Shown: positions 1-8,696, counted from the first letter of the stretch. The stretch is 34,393 nucleotides of DNA from Akkermansiaceae bacterium (GCA_905182475.1 CAJJBR010000041.1:1-34393); one strand, 5' to 3'. Notes: generated by a model from the sequence alone, not told the origin. Made by a program: numbers and translations.

Positions 1-240
1 CTCATTACTGGAGCCAGCACGGGCTTCGGGAATCTCACGACACGGCGCCTGCTCCAAGAGGGCTACAAGGTATTCGCCTCGATGCGGAATCCGCAAGGTA
101 GCAACCGCGCTCGGGCTGAGGAACTCGTCGGGATCAAGCCCGCGAGGATCACACACTTTTCCGGGGCCAGCCATTCCAAGCCAAGTGTCGTCGATCACTG
201 GATCGAGAGAGTAGGAAAAACCGGCGCCACCGGCGCATAA
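1..240 (+). pseudogene. N-terminal remnant of a short-chain dehydrogenase/reductase (SDR), cut by the window edge
   Basis: The reading frame is open from base 1 to TAA at 238-240 (79 codons). It begins with the Rossmann signature LITGASTGFG, matching the SDR TGxxxGxG nucleotide-binding motif, then a strand-helix unit with FASMRNPQ. The start lies left of the window. After about 50 residues the SDR pattern degenerates: the stretch ending VVDHWIERVGKTGATGA sits where SDRs have the helix before the NNAG motif, and the frame stops there without NNAG, the YxxxK active site or the substrate loop. A full SDR is about 250 residues, so this is a 5' fragment. It is followed directly by more gene fragments, so this end of the window looks like decayed accessory DNA. 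The family call is secure; the original substrate cannot be told. Confidence 0.7.
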
Positions 241-263
241 AAAAGCCAGGCAATACAATTACC

Positions 264-805
264 ATGACACCACTTCAGACCATTCAGAAACTATACGCAT
301 CCTTCGGCGCGCGTGACTTCCACGCCTTCCGGGAGCTGTGTTCTCCCAGCATCCAATGGGTTCAGAATTCCGGTTTTCCGGGAGGCGCCACCTATGAGGG
401 TGCTGACGCCATCATCGAAGGCGTGTTCGAACGCAACGACGCCCTCGAAAGCGGTCCGGACGGCTTGATGGTCCACACTAAAAGCGGGCGAAGCAACGCA
501 GCCGATCTCATCATCGAGGCCACAGGGCGCGTCGCAAACGTCTCGGTGCTCGCTGGTGACCACGGCGGAGTCGAGCACTCGGCGCGCGGGATCGTTGTCG
601 ACGAATTCATGCGCAGTGTCAGCAACCCGAACGTCTACGCCATCGGCGATTGTATCGAGGGTTCGCGCATGCTCGCCACAACGCCGCGGAAGTCATCAAC
701 ATCTTCGCCCTCGCCATCAAACACAGCATCAAAGCCGCCGACCTCGCCGAGTTCCTGTGGGCGTACCCGACCTACACGTCGGATTTGAAATACATGGTGA
801 AGTGA
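264..805 (+). pseudogene. Chimeric pseudogene: NTF2-like (SnoaL-type) N-terminus joined to the back half of a pyridine nucleotide-disulfide oxidoreductase
   Basis: The first ~57 residues (MTPLQTIQKLYASFGARDF... to FERNDAL) resemble the start of a SnoaL/ketosteroid-isomerase-like protein. The frame then switches abruptly to the central part of a flavoprotein disulfide reductase: ADLIIEATGR, GIVVDEFMRS and NPNVYAIGDC are the NAD-domain end and second FAD-binding motif of the MerA/glutathione reductase family. Near 668-674 the reading frame is lost. From 674 another frame continues with RHNAAEVINIFALAIKH and WAYPTYTSDLKYMV, the typical dimerisation-domain tail, ending at TGA 803-805. At least one large deletion (the fusion, losing the FAD domain and the redox CxxxxC) and one frameshift are needed to explain it. 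No functional product is expected. Confidence 0.75.
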
Positions 806-996
806 TAGCAATTCGCGGCAAAAAGACATTTTCCGACGCCGATGTCCTCCGCCTCCCCGAGGCCAGCCACTAGCTCCAAGAGGACGCTCACGACGAACTT
901 GTGCCTGCCCTACTGACATTTCTCCAGAAAATCCACAGGCAAGAACACCAGGCTACCGATAGTAGAAGGTTGCAAACAGAAACTGCCGCCACTTAA
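806..996 (+). pseudogene. C-terminal remnant of an alpha/beta-hydrolase fold protein with an in-frame stop
   Basis: Frame 1 reads AIRGKKTFSDADVLRLPEASH, then TAG (871-873), then LQEDAHDELVPALLTFLQ and a short tail to TAA at 994-996. The combination PEASH-x-LQEDAHDELVPALLTFL closely matches the catalytic-His end of alpha/beta hydrolases of the haloalkane dehalogenase type, where xGHFLQEDAPxxLVPxIxxFL is usual. The TAG sits where the residue after the catalytic His is normally Phe or Tyr. Nothing upstream provides the nucleophile elbow, so this is a short 3' gene remnant abutting the flavoprotein remnant. The similarity is judged by eye. Confidence 0.55.
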
Positions 997-1004
997 GTGC
1001 CAAC

Positions 1005-1334
1005 ATGAAACCAATAACATTCACATCTACCGAATCAAAAATGCTGGCAGCCTTCGGACTGCTGATTCCAAACGGGATCTTCATCTATTTTATGCTGATG
1101 GATCAACAAGTAGCAAAGTCCGCACTCACCAACCCGATCTCACTGGTGTTTATTACCGAGGCATTTCTACTGATGTTCCTGTTCGCTTGGTTACTCCGCA
1201 AAGTGGGTAGCCGCAGGCCTTCGGGATTCGCCTTCATCTTGATGTCCCTGCTTGGGAGCATGGTGTTCAGCGTTCCCGCGGCTCTGTATCTCATGAGTAG
1301 ATCGGCGGACAAAGATAGGAGCTCTCGGAAGTAG
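1005..1334 (+). CDS. Small membrane protein with three transmembrane segments, possibly DUF2834-like
   Basis: The product is 109 residues with three hydrophobic helices at about 14-33, 44-64 and 74-95. The inter-helix loop is basic (RKVGSRRPSG) and the tail is charged. The layout (first helix followed by a TNPISLVFITEAFLL segment, then a last helix ending PAALYLMSR) recalls the DUF2834 family of small bacterial membrane proteins, but this is only a resemblance. It is the only intact-looking gene in the first 1.6 kb and sits between pseudogenes. No signal peptide, enzyme motif or strong ribosome binding site is visible. Function unknown. Confidence 0.5.
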   Translation: MKPITFTSTESKMLAAFGLLIPNGIFIYFMLMDQQVAKSALTNPISLVFITEAFLLMFLFAWLLRKVGSRRPSGFAFILMSLLGSMVFSVPAALYLMSRSADKDRSSRK

Positions 1335-1461
1335 GACTGACTGACTGGGGTGTGACTGAAAGTGGTGGGCAGAAACCTTCAAATCCAACGGAGTTACGTA
1401 TTTTAGCTTGGATCGTCTCTGCCGATTTTCCTGCCAACTCGGGATTTGTCACCCCTTCGGA

Positions 1462-1590
1462 GAAGTTTTCGCGAAGCTTACGGAATCGCTCGGATGCTTT
1501 TCGCTCCGCCGTTTTCGTAGCGGGAAATCCTCTGCTGGATTTCGTCATCCCAGGCGGCTCCAGCGATGAGCGCGTCTTCGGTTTCCACAC
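1462..1590 (-). pseudogene. C-terminal remnant of an addiction-module (antitoxin) protein
   Basis: On the minus strand one frame reads VETEDALIAGAAWDDEIQQR followed by ISRYENGGAKSIRAIP and a stop. The overlapping frame continues with RFRKLRENF. Together they match the C-terminal pattern of TIGR02574-type addiction-module components: a Trp, a D/E-E-I-x-x-R-I helix, a Gly-containing turn, I-P, then a short K-L-R helix. A small deletion or frameshift near the end and the missing N-terminal helix mark it as a remnant. A related intact antitoxin lies at 12996-13208. The toxin partner is not visible here. The 300-base stretch 1335-1660 holds nothing else recognisable. Confidence 0.5.
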
Positions 1591-1659
1591 GTTCAATCCG
1601 GCGCTGTAGAGTCTGGTGGCATGCTCGACACGGGAATCAAAGATCAGTGCCGGGCAAAA

Positions 1660-2928
1660 CTATTGAATCGTCTTCGTCTGGCCTTTTCCTCTCACGCGAT
1701 ACTGGTAGCTGGTGAGTTCGCGCAGACCCATGGGGCCGCGGGCGTGGAGCTTGTCGGTGGAGATGCCGATCTCAGCGCCGAAGCCGAATTCGCCTCCATC
1801 GGCGAAGCGGGTGGAGACGTTGTGCATGACGCAGGCGGAATCGATGGCGTGGAGGAATTTTTCGGCTTGGGCTTCGTCGGTGGTGACGATGCAGTCGGTG
1901 TGGTGAGAGCCGTAGGTGTTGATGTGGGAGATGGCGGCTGCCATGTCCGGGAGGATTTTGATGGAGAGAATTTTCTCCAGATACTCGGTGGACCAGTCTT
2001 CCTCGGTGGCGGGGATGAGATCGGGGAGTATGGCACGACTTGCCTCGCATCCGCGAAGCTCGACTTCCTTGGCCCGTAGAGCAGCGGCGACTTTCGGGAG
2101 GAACTCGGCGGCGACGGATTCCTGGATGAGAAGTGTCTCAAGTGCGTTGCAGACGCCGGGTTTCTGGGTTTTGGAATCGACGGTGAGGGCTACGGCCATT
2201 TCCTGATCCGCATTTTCGGAAACGTAGAGGTGGCAGATGCCGTCGTAGTGCTTGATGACGGGCATGCGGGCTAGGGAGACAACCGTCTCGATGAGGCCTT
2301 TTCCGCCGCGTGGGATGATGAGATCTAGCCATTGATCCATGCCGGCCATTGCTGCGACGCTGGCGCGGTCGGTGAAGGGGACGAGCTGGATGGAGTGGGG
2401 CGGGAGGCCGGCTTTTTCTCCACCAGCAGCAAGTGCAGCTGCGATGGCGCGGTTCGAGTGGATGGCCTCGCTGCCGCCGCGCAGGATGGTGGCGTTGCCG
2501 GTCTTGAAACAGAGGGCGGCGGCGTCTGCGGTGACGTTGGGGCGGCTTTCGTAGATGATGCCGATGGTGCCGATTGGGACGCGGACTTGCTCGATGCGGA
2601 TTCCGCTCGGGGGAACCCAGTCATCAAGCACTTGGCCTACCGGATCGGGGAGGGTGGCGACGTGTTCTAGGGCCGCGGCGACTGCTTCGAGGCGTGCATC
2701 GTCCAGGCGCAGGCGGTCGAGCATGGCGGAGGAGAGGCCTTTTTCCTGTCCGGCGGTAATATCCTTTTCGTTTTCAGAAAGGATTTCTGCAGATGCATCG
2801 CGAAGGCCTTGTGCCATGGCGATGAGGATGGCGTTTTTCTTTTCCGTGGAGAGCTGGGAAAGAACGTAGGCGGCGGCGCGTGCCTGCCTGCCCATTTCGT
2901 GGATTTGTTCGGTGATTGGATCGGACAT
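1660..2928 (-). CDS. proA: Glutamate-5-semialdehyde dehydrogenase (gamma-glutamyl phosphate reductase)
   Basis: ProA performs the second step of proline synthesis, NADPH-dependent reduction of gamma-glutamyl phosphate to glutamate 5-semialdehyde, in the cytoplasm. The 422 residues match the usual length of about 415-420. Family motifs are plain: IGIIYESRPNVT near 122-133, ILRGGSEA near 148-155, LIIPRGGKGLI near 203-213, and the catalytic-loop KTQKPGVCNALETLL with the presumed nucleophile Cys260. The C-terminus has the HHTD and ALMHNVSTRF-like region (CVMHNVSTRFADGGEFGFG). The gene follows proB with one base between the proB stop and this ATG, so the two are an operon and probably translationally coupled. 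Confidence 0.97.
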   Translation of the reverse strand: MSDPITEQIHEMGRQARAAAYVLSQLSTEKKNAILIAMAQGLRDASAEILSENEKDITAGQEKGLSSAMLDRLRLDDARLEAVAAALEHVATLPDPVGQVLDDWVPPSGIRIEQVRVPIGTIGIIYESRPNVTADAAALCFKTGNATILRGGSEAIHSNRAIAAALAAGGEKAGLPPHSIQLVPFTDRASVAAMAGMDQWLDLIIPRGGKGLIETVVSLARMPVIKHYDGICHLYVSENADQEMAVALTVDSKTQKPGVCNALETLLIQESVAAEFLPKVAAALRAKEVELRGCEASRAILPDLIPATEEDWSTEYLEKILSIKILPDMAAAISHINTYGSHHTDCIVTTDEAQAEKFLHAIDSACVMHNVSTRFADGGEFGFGAEIGISTDKLHARGPMGLRELTSYQYRVRGKGQTKTIQ

Positions 2929-2929
2929 G

Positions 2930-3706
2930 CTAGTGGGGAATGTTGGCGGAAAATCTTGTGGAAATACCTTGGCCTCTATTCTCGAAGATCTCGATTAGCC
3001 GGCGGGGGTGGCGACCGTTTGCGATGTGCGTTTCCATACCTGCATCGACGGCAAATTTGACGGCCTTGAGCTTGGATGACATGCCTCCCATTGAGAATTT
3101 TCCTTTATCGTCGCGGACGTGCTTGAAGACTTCATCGATATCCTCGACTTCCGTGATGAGCTCGTTGGTTTCGGGATTCAGGAGGCCATCCACGGAGGTG
3201 AGTAGGACTACACGCGTCGCACCGATGAGTTTCGCAAGGCGGACACAGAGCATGTCGTTATCGCCGAAGTTCAGTTCGCGGATGGCGACGGTGTCGTTCT
3301 CGTTGATGATGGGGATGATGCGTGGTTCCTCGAGAAGGCGGGTAATGGTGTTGGTGATATATCCGGCGCGTTTCGGGGTATTGATATCGCTTGCGGTGAG
3401 AAGAATCTGTGCGGGTGAGATATCGAAATTTGCGAAAAGAGAAGTGTAGGAGCGCATGAGGCGCGCCTGGCCGATAGCGGCGCATGCCTGTCTGGTGGCG
3501 ATGTCTTTCGGGTATTCGGTCAGTCCCATGGCGGAAACGCCTGAGCCGACAGACCCTGAGGAGACGAAGAGGCAGCGGTGGCCTGCGTTCATGAGGCCGG
3601 AAATGGCGGCAACGAGGTGAAGGAGCGCGGCTCGATCGATAGTTCCGTCTTTGGTTTTCGTAAGGACGCCGGTGCCGGCTTTGATGATTGTAAGGTTTGA
3701 GAGCAT
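2930..3706 (-). CDS. proB: Glutamate 5-kinase, short form without PUA domain
   Basis: ProB phosphorylates glutamate to gamma-glutamyl phosphate, the committed step of proline synthesis. I place the start at the ATG at 3706, giving MLSNLTIIKAGTGVLTK, because the amino-acid kinase fold begins with this strand and Lys-Gly motif. An in-frame ATG at 3763 would add 19 residues of low likelihood. The protein is then 258 residues. Visible motifs include SSGSVGSG, NENDTVAI (substrate/Mg site), FGDNDMLCVRLAKLI and a MGGMSSKLKAVKFAVDAG segment for nucleotide binding. The RNA-binding PUA domain of the E. coli enzyme (about 110 more residues) is absent, as in many bacteria. It is upstream of and coupled to proA. 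Confidence 0.94.
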   Translation of the reverse strand: MLSNLTIIKAGTGVLTKTKDGTIDRAALLHLVAAISGLMNAGHRCLFVSSGSVGSGVSAMGLTEYPKDIATRQACAAIGQARLMRSYTSLFANFDISPAQILLTASDINTPKRAGYITNTITRLLEEPRIIPIINENDTVAIRELNFGDNDMLCVRLAKLIGATRVVLLTSVDGLLNPETNELITEVEDIDEVFKHVRDDKGKFSMGGMSSKLKAVKFAVDAGMETHIANGRHPRRLIEIFENRGQGISTRFSANIPH

Positions 3707-3848
3707 AATTTTCCCGGAAAGATCCGGGGCGGAGAGATAAGCGGAAGCCGGGCGTCTTGCCAATGCAAAGCTTGGGAGGAAGTTCGGGCGGGAAGTTCGC
3801 CTTGCGGAATGGTGGGGGGATACTTATAAGGAATTTTGTTCCAGAACC

Positions 3849-5525
3849 ATGAAATCCACGATTTTACTTTTCCTCGCGATGCTGGTTGCATCAGTCGCCC
3901 CCGTCCAAGCAGCCGGAGGCCACGGCTCGGAAGCCGCCTACCCGGAGCTTGCGGATGGTAGCACTCAATACGCCGCCTTTCCGAAGCCGAAGGAGATGTA
4001 TGAGGAGGTCGACGGTGGGCTGATCGAGACGCTTAAAGCACGGGCGGCTGAAGATCCGTTCAATATCGCGGCGTCCATCATTTTCCTCCTGGCGATTTGC
4101 CACACTTTCGCGGCCGGCTCCCTGAACAAGCTCGCCCACCACCACGAGCACATCCATCAGGAAAACCTCAAGACAAGGGGGCCGAGAGACAGCGAGCATC
4201 CGAATGGTGAGCCAGAAGTTTCTTTCCGCGCGACTTTTTATCACTTCCTCGGGGAAGTGGAGGCAATCTTCGGGATCTGGGTGATCGCACTGGCGGCGGT
4301 GGCTTCGTATTTCTACAGCTGGCATGACTTCGAGGTGTATCTGAACAAGGACAAGGTCTTCACCGAGCCGCTGTTCGTGGTGGTGATCATGGCGATCGCG
4401 GCGAGCCGCCCGGTGCTCCGCTTCGCGGAAGGGTTGATGTCCAAGGTGGCCTCCATCGGTAAGGGAACGCCTGCCGCGTGGTGGCTGAGCGTGTTGATCG
4501 TCGCGCCCATTCTGGGCTCATTTATCACGGAGCCGGCCGCAATGACCATCGCTGCCATGCTTCTTGCGAAGAAATTTTACCGTCTCAAGCCGGAGCCGCT
4601 GCTGGCCTATGCCACTATCGGGCTTCTGTTTGTGAATATTTCCGTGGGTGGGACGCTGACTCATTTCGCAGCACCTCCGGTGCTGATGGTGGCCTCGACT
4701 TGGGACTGGGGGACTCTTTTCATGCTGGAGCACTTCGGCTGGAAAGCGGTTGTGGGCGTGATCATTTCCAGCTCCCTGTATTACCTGTTCTTCCGGAAGG
4801 CGCTGTTTCGCATCGCGGACAAGGCGGACGGTATCGAGGACGGCAAGCTCCACCCGAAGTCATGGCAGGAGCGTGAAACTCCGATTCCTAGCTGGGTCAC
4901 GGGTGTGCATCTCGGTTTCCTCGCGTGGACGGTTTACACGGCGCATTATCCGGTGCTCTTCGTCGGCGGCTTTCTGTTCTTCCTCGCCTTCATCATGGCC
5001 ACGCGCCACCACCAGAACGAGGTATCGATGAAAAGCCCGATGCTTGTAGGATTCTTCCTCGCAGGACTCGTGATTCACGGCGGCGTGCAGGGCTGGTGGA
5101 TCGCCCCCATCATCCAGACGCTTCCCGACCAAGCACTGATGCTAGGTGCGACCATCCTGACGGCCTTCAATGATAATGCGGCGATCACCTATCTAGCCTC
5201 GCAGGTGGATGGTATTTCATTCAGCGCGAAGCACGCGGTAGTTGCCGGCGCCGTCACGGGCGGTGGTCTGACCGTGATTGCAAATGCCCCGAACCCTGCC
5301 GGACAGAGCATTCTTTCCAAGTATTTCGAAGGTGGAGTTTCCCCTCTGAAGCTTTTCCTCGGTGCACTTATTCCGACGATCATCGTTTACCTTTGCTTCG
5401 TGATCCTGCCGAGCGGCTCGGATCATGAGGGGGCTAGCGAGCACAGCGGGAGCCAGCACCACGAAGGAGAAGCGAAGCCAGAGGGCGCGGAAGGCATCCC
5501 GCAAGCGCTGGATGTGGCGGAGTAG
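3849..5525 (+). CDS. Putative Na+/H+ antiporter, large multi-pass membrane protein
   Basis: The 558-residue protein starts with a signal-like segment (MKSTILLFLAMLVASVAPVQA). A ~45-residue acidic extracytoplasmic stretch and about ten to twelve membrane helices follow. Helix-breaking polar motifs typical of ion transporters are visible: FITEPAAMTIAAMLLAKKF, a glycine-rich SVGGTLTHFAAPPVLMVAS, TAFNDNAAITYL and GGGLTVIANAPNPAGQ. These two pseudo-symmetric motifs resemble NhaD/ArsB-type transporters and especially the family annotated 'putative Na+/H+ antiporter' (PF07399). The C-terminal ~35 residues are rich in His and Glu and could bind cations or sense pH. It is divergent from proB across a 142-bp gap and convergent with the OmpA-like gene. 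The transported ion is inferred from the family only. Confidence 0.85.
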   Translation: MKSTILLFLAMLVASVAPVQAAGGHGSEAAYPELADGSTQYAAFPKPKEMYEEVDGGLIETLKARAAEDPFNIAASIIFLLAICHTFAAGSLNKLAHHHEHIHQENLKTRGPRDSEHPNGEPEVSFRATFYHFLGEVEAIFGIWVIALAAVASYFYSWHDFEVYLNKDKVFTEPLFVVVIMAIAASRPVLRFAEGLMSKVASIGKGTPAAWWLSVLIVAPILGSFITEPAAMTIAAMLLAKKFYRLKPEPLLAYATIGLLFVNISVGGTLTHFAAPPVLMVASTWDWGTLFMLEHFGWKAVVGVIISSSLYYLFFRKALFRIADKADGIEDGKLHPKSWQERETPIPSWVTGVHLGFLAWTVYTAHYPVLFVGGFLFFLAFIMATRHHQNEVSMKSPMLVGFFLAGLVIHGGVQGWWIAPIIQTLPDQALMLGATILTAFNDNAAITYLASQVDGISFSAKHAVVAGAVTGGGLTVIANAPNPAGQSILSKYFEGGVSPLKLFLGALIPTIIVYLCFVILPSGSDHEGASEHSGSQHHEGEAKPEGAEGIPQALDVAE

Positions 5526-5543
5526 CGTTCTCCAAAACGCTAC
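5522..5543. terminator. Hairpin between convergent genes, possible bidirectional terminator
   Basis: A perfect 8-bp inverted repeat, GTAGCGTT / AACGCTAC with a 6-nt loop, starts inside the stop codon of the antiporter gene. No clear T-run follows on either strand, so it may stop transcription weakly or only protect mRNA 3' ends. The remaining 5544-5661 spacer holds no other structure I can support. Confidence 0.35.
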
Positions 5544-5661
5544 ATCCACACGTTGAACCGAGAATTGTATTCGACAGGAATGGCACGGTAGTGAGGGGAG
5601 TGTGGAAGCGGAGACGCCTGGCGGCTTAAGACCGCGCTTTCCTTGCCCGAGTCCGACTGAA

Positions 5662-6855
5662 CTACTTCGCCCGGATTCTCCAGACTTCGCAGATCTGGTT
5701 ACGCTCCGGTCTGGCGCTGCTGAAGCGGTTCGTCTGGCCGAGATAGACTGCCTGGACGCGCTGCCCTGCGCGTTTGGTGCGGGCGAAATGCTCGGCAGCG
5801 GTGGTGGCACGATCCGAGGAGAGTTTCTGATTCTTGGTCGGGTCGCCAGTTTTAGAAGCGTAGCCGACGATGAGAGTGAGGTCGCCGTCCGGGACGCCGT
5901 CCTGGGCGATTTGAAGGATCTGCGCCATATCGGCTTCGGAGAGTTCGCTGGAGCCTGTTTGGAAGTCGAGGGTGTGGAGGACGTTGGCTCCGAGCTCTAC
6001 GCCGAGCTTACTGTATTCCGCGTTAAGGTCGGAGCCTTTTTGGCCTTCGAGTTTCCTGAGCCTGCGGAAGAGCTCGACCGCTGCTGGGAGGAGTTCGTCT
6101 TCGGATTTGGCGAAGATTCTCATTTGACCAAGCTCGGCTTCGAGTTCCTTGACGCGGTTTTCAAAAAACTCTTTGGAGCGAAGCGTTTCATTGAAACGAC
6201 GCTGGAGATCGGAGAATTCATCGCCGCTAACAGCCCCGCTCATTTCCACGAGTTGCTGCCTGACTTTGGTAAGCTCATCGGAAAGCGCGTCGCGAGTAGC
6301 CTGGCTGTCGGCGAGGAGTTGATTGAGGCTCTGAGTTTCTGATCCGGTAATGAGGGCGCGTTGGTATTCGGAGTTCAGGCGGGTATTTTCCGAGATGAGA
6401 TCCTGACGAATTTGTTCCGAGCGGAGGAGTTCCGCGCTCCGTGCTGTGATCTCCGCATCCTTTTCGCCAAGCATTTGCTGAAAGCGACCTGCGAGGGCGA
6501 CAAGAGTGTCGGCATCGGTTTTTAGGCGGTCTGCGATCTCGCCTATGGGTTCGGCGCCGTTCTCAAGCGGAGGGAGACCCATGGCCATGCGCTGGCGGTT
6601 GAGCTCCATTTCGCCGGCTTTGATGTCGGCCTTGAGGGAGGCGATTGCGGGATCGTCCACTTCCGTTTCGGTATTGGATCCGCCGTTGGAGCGTTTCGTG
6701 CTGACCACCACTAGGACTACGACCATTGCGAAGATCATGAACAGGAGGAAGACCACTGGGTTCATGAAGCCGAACGCCTTGGGTCTCTCCTCCGCAGGGG
6801 ACTCGGTTGCGACGGTCTCGGTGTGGGTTTTCTCGACCTTCTTTTCATCTGACAT
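5662..6855 (-). CDS. Membrane-anchored coiled-coil protein with C-terminal OmpA-like domain
   Basis: I choose the ATG at 6855 (MSDEKKVEKTH) because an AGGG lies upstream at usable spacing; an in-frame ATG at 6891 is less likely. The 397-residue product has a charged cytoplasmic N-terminus and one membrane helix near 32-52. A long predicted coiled coil follows at about 75-270, rich in Glu, Arg, Leu and Gln. The last ~105 residues look OmpA/MotB-like: VLHTLDFQTGSSELSEADM, a GYASKTGDPTKNQKLSSDRA motif, and a final NQICEVWRI. Family knowledge suggests peptidoglycan binding across the periplasm, with the coiled coil acting as spacer, but the specific role is unknown. It follows the HAD gene by 48 bp on the same strand. 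Confidence 0.8.
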   Translation of the reverse strand: MSDEKKVEKTHTETVATESPAEERPKAFGFMNPVVFLLFMIFAMVVVLVVVSTKRSNGGSNTETEVDDPAIASLKADIKAGEMELNRQRMAMGLPPLENGAEPIGEIADRLKTDADTLVALAGRFQQMLGEKDAEITARSAELLRSEQIRQDLISENTRLNSEYQRALITGSETQSLNQLLADSQATRDALSDELTKVRQQLVEMSGAVSGDEFSDLQRRFNETLRSKEFFENRVKELEAELGQMRIFAKSEDELLPAAVELFRRLRKLEGQKGSDLNAEYSKLGVELGANVLHTLDFQTGSSELSEADMAQILQIAQDGVPDGDLTLIVGYASKTGDPTKNQKLSSDRATTAAEHFARTKRAGQRVQAVYLGQTNRFSSARPERNQICEVWRIRAK

Positions 6856-6903
6856 GCCAGAACCCTGTCGAATCGAGTACCTGTCTGTCAACTGCCAGCG
6901 TGA

Positions 6904-7533
6904 TCAGCCGAGTAGCTTGAGAAAATCCTCGGGCTTGTCGAAAAGATAGGTCGGCTTGGACTTCTGGAGGGATTCTCGGGAGTTGAAGCCCCAGCAAACT
7001 GCTGCGTGCGGGATTTTTGCTTTTTGTGCGGCTTTCACGTCGCGGAGCTCATCGCCGATGTAGAGCATCTCGTCGTTCTTCAGGGAAAAGGTCTTCCTGA
7101 TCGCACGGAGGTGGCGTGCCTTGCCAGTTAGCTTCGAGGTGGAGGAGACGAATTCGAAGTGCTCACGGAGGCCGTGTTTTCTGAGGAAGACATCCACATT
7201 GGCTGTGGAGTTGGAGGTAAGGATGCCGAAGCTATCCACGTGTTTCCTCATTTCCGTGAGTGCATCGTGCATGCCCTCGATGAGTTTTAGGCGCTCGATG
7301 TTCGCGCGCATCATCCCGGTTCCGCGGGCGATGATGGAAGGCACGCGGCGCTTGGGGATGTTTAGTTCGGAGAGGATCTGTTTCAGGGAAAGGTGGCGGA
7401 GTCTTGCGATTTCGTGCTCCTCTACCTGGCGGATTCCGTAGTCGGGGGCGAGCTGGTTAAAGATGTTCAGCGTCTCCCCGAGGGTGTCCGCAATCGTCCC
7501 GTCGAAATCAAAAACTAATGCCCGATATTTCAT
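6904..7533 (-). CDS. HAD-superfamily phosphatase, phosphoglycolate phosphatase-like
   Basis: The start at 7533 gives MKYRALVFDFDGT, which puts the HAD motif I (Asp9 nucleophile and Asp11) at its normal position; the longer frame from 7575 adds an unconvincing extension. The 209-residue protein has an alpha-helical cap inserted after motif I (subclass I). Motif II is ILTSNSTANV, the conserved Lys region is SKLTGKARHLRAI, and motif IV is YIGDELRDVKAA. Members hydrolyse small phosphate esters such as 2-phosphoglycolate; the exact substrate cannot be read here. It lies between tsaD and the OmpA-like gene, all on the minus strand, possibly one transcript. Confidence 0.88.
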   Translation of the reverse strand: MKYRALVFDFDGTIADTLGETLNIFNQLAPDYGIRQVEEHEIARLRHLSLKQILSELNIPKRRVPSIIARGTGMMRANIERLKLIEGMHDALTEMRKHVDSFGILTSNSTANVDVFLRKHGLREHFEFVSSTSKLTGKARHLRAIRKTFSLKNDEMLYIGDELRDVKAAQKAKIPHAAVCWGFNSRESLQKSKPTYLFDKPEDFLKLLG

Positions 7534-7598
7534 CCGCAGGGAATCTGCCCGGCCAGCTTCTCTACTGCCAGCCAAAAGCTCTCCGGCCGGGTCGTTCC

Positions 7599-8624
7599 TC
7601 AGAGCGTGAGGTTCGGATTGATGTCGCCATCGAGTCCGTCGGTTTTTCCGGCGAAAAACCGGAGCAGCCCGGCGAAGGCAATCATCGCAGCGTTGTCCGT
7701 GCAGACCTCGGCCTCGGCGATGGCTAGTTCGATACCTTCTTTGTCGCAGCGTTGGATGAATGCATGGCGGACGGCCTGATTCAGGCTGACCCCGCCGGAG
7801 AGTCCGATCAGATCCACCCGGGCTGCTTTCGCCGCACGGATAGTTTTCTCGACCAGCACCTCGACCACCGCGACTTGGAATGAGGCTGCGACGTCTGGAA
7901 TGGAGATGTTTTTGTTTTTCTGTAAGGTGTAGAGCACCGCCGTTTTTAGTCCGGAAAAGGAAAAGTCCAGTTCGCCTCCACCCATCATGGATCGCGGGAA
8001 AGCAAAGGCTTTCGGATCGCCGCCCTTTGCCATTTTTTCAATCTCAGGACCGCCGGGGTAGGGGAGTCCGAGCATTTTTCCGACCTTATCAAAAGCTTCT
8101 CCAGCCGCATCGTCCCGGGTGGTGCCCATGCGGACGTAGTTTCCCGCTCCGTCGACCTTCATCAGCAGAGTGTGTCCTCCGGAAACGACCAGTCCGAGAT
8201 GGCGCGGAACTTCAGTCCTATTCATGAAAGGGGAGAGCAAGTGTCCTTCTAGATGGTTCACGCCCACAAAAGGTTTCCCGGAAACACAGGACATCGCCTT
8301 CGCCGCCGTGCTACCCACGAGCAACGAAGAAGCAAGCCCCGGCCCCATCGTCGCACCGAATACATCGATATCCGCGATCCTCGCCTCCGCAGATTCCAGC
8401 GCTTCCTCCACCAGCCCAGAAAGGCAAAGTGAATGGCTGCGCGAAGCGAGCTCCGGCACCACTCCCCCGTGCTCCCGATGTTGCTCGATCTGTGAGGCCA
8501 CTTCTGATGCCAGCACTTCGGTACGCTCGCCCGCCTCCCCTCGAAGGATTGCCACCGCCGTCTCGTCACAGGAACTCTCTATCGCCAGGAAAATCGCCAC
8601 GGGCGGATCTTCCATTTTCCTCAT
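7599..8624 (-). CDS. tsaD: tRNA N6-adenosine threonylcarbamoyltransferase
   Basis: TsaD transfers threonylcarbamoyl from TC-AMP to A37 of ANN-decoding tRNAs, with TsaB and TsaE as partners not present in this window. The 341 residues fit the family. Near the N-terminus are LAIESSCDETAVA and the GVVPELASRSH segment (about 54-64). The metal-binding HLEGH follows at 124-128, then VVSGGHTLL, a GEAFDKVGKMLGLPYPGGP segment and a C-terminal CTDNAAMIAFAG. Two in-frame ATGs three codons apart (8624 and 8615) could both serve; the first is kept. It diverges from thiH. Confidence 0.96.
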   Translation of the reverse strand: MRKMEDPPVAIFLAIESSCDETAVAILRGEAGERTEVLASEVASQIEQHREHGGVVPELASRSHSLCLSGLVEEALESAEARIADIDVFGATMGPGLASSLLVGSTAAKAMSCVSGKPFVGVNHLEGHLLSPFMNRTEVPRHLGLVVSGGHTLLMKVDGAGNYVRMGTTRDDAAGEAFDKVGKMLGLPYPGGPEIEKMAKGGDPKAFAFPRSMMGGGELDFSFSGLKTAVLYTLQKNKNISIPDVAASFQVAVVEVLVEKTIRAAKAARVDLIGLSGGVSLNQAVRHAFIQRCDKEGIELAIAEAEVCTDNAAMIAFAGLLRFFAGKTDGLDGDINPNLTL

Positions 8625-8696
8625 GGAATCGCAATCCCTGAAAATCTTCCATGTTCAGGGTTGGACGATTCGGTTTCCGTGTTCCAGTGTCCCCGC

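Noticed and set aside
291..919. Long antisense frames opposite the first pseudogenes
   Set aside because: They mirror coding bias in GC-rich DNA, have no family signature and overlap better-supported remnants.
1621..2670. Plus-strand open frames across proA
   Set aside because: Shadows of proA; glycine/valine-rich with no motif.
5662..6855. Assignment of the OmpA-like protein as a flagellar motor MotB
   Set aside because: The long coiled coil, absence of a MotA neighbour and absence of the MotB membrane Asp make this unsupported.
8625..8696. TPP riboswitch before thiH
   Set aside because: The spacer is only 72 bp and lacks the conserved CTGAGA and ACCTGA elements.
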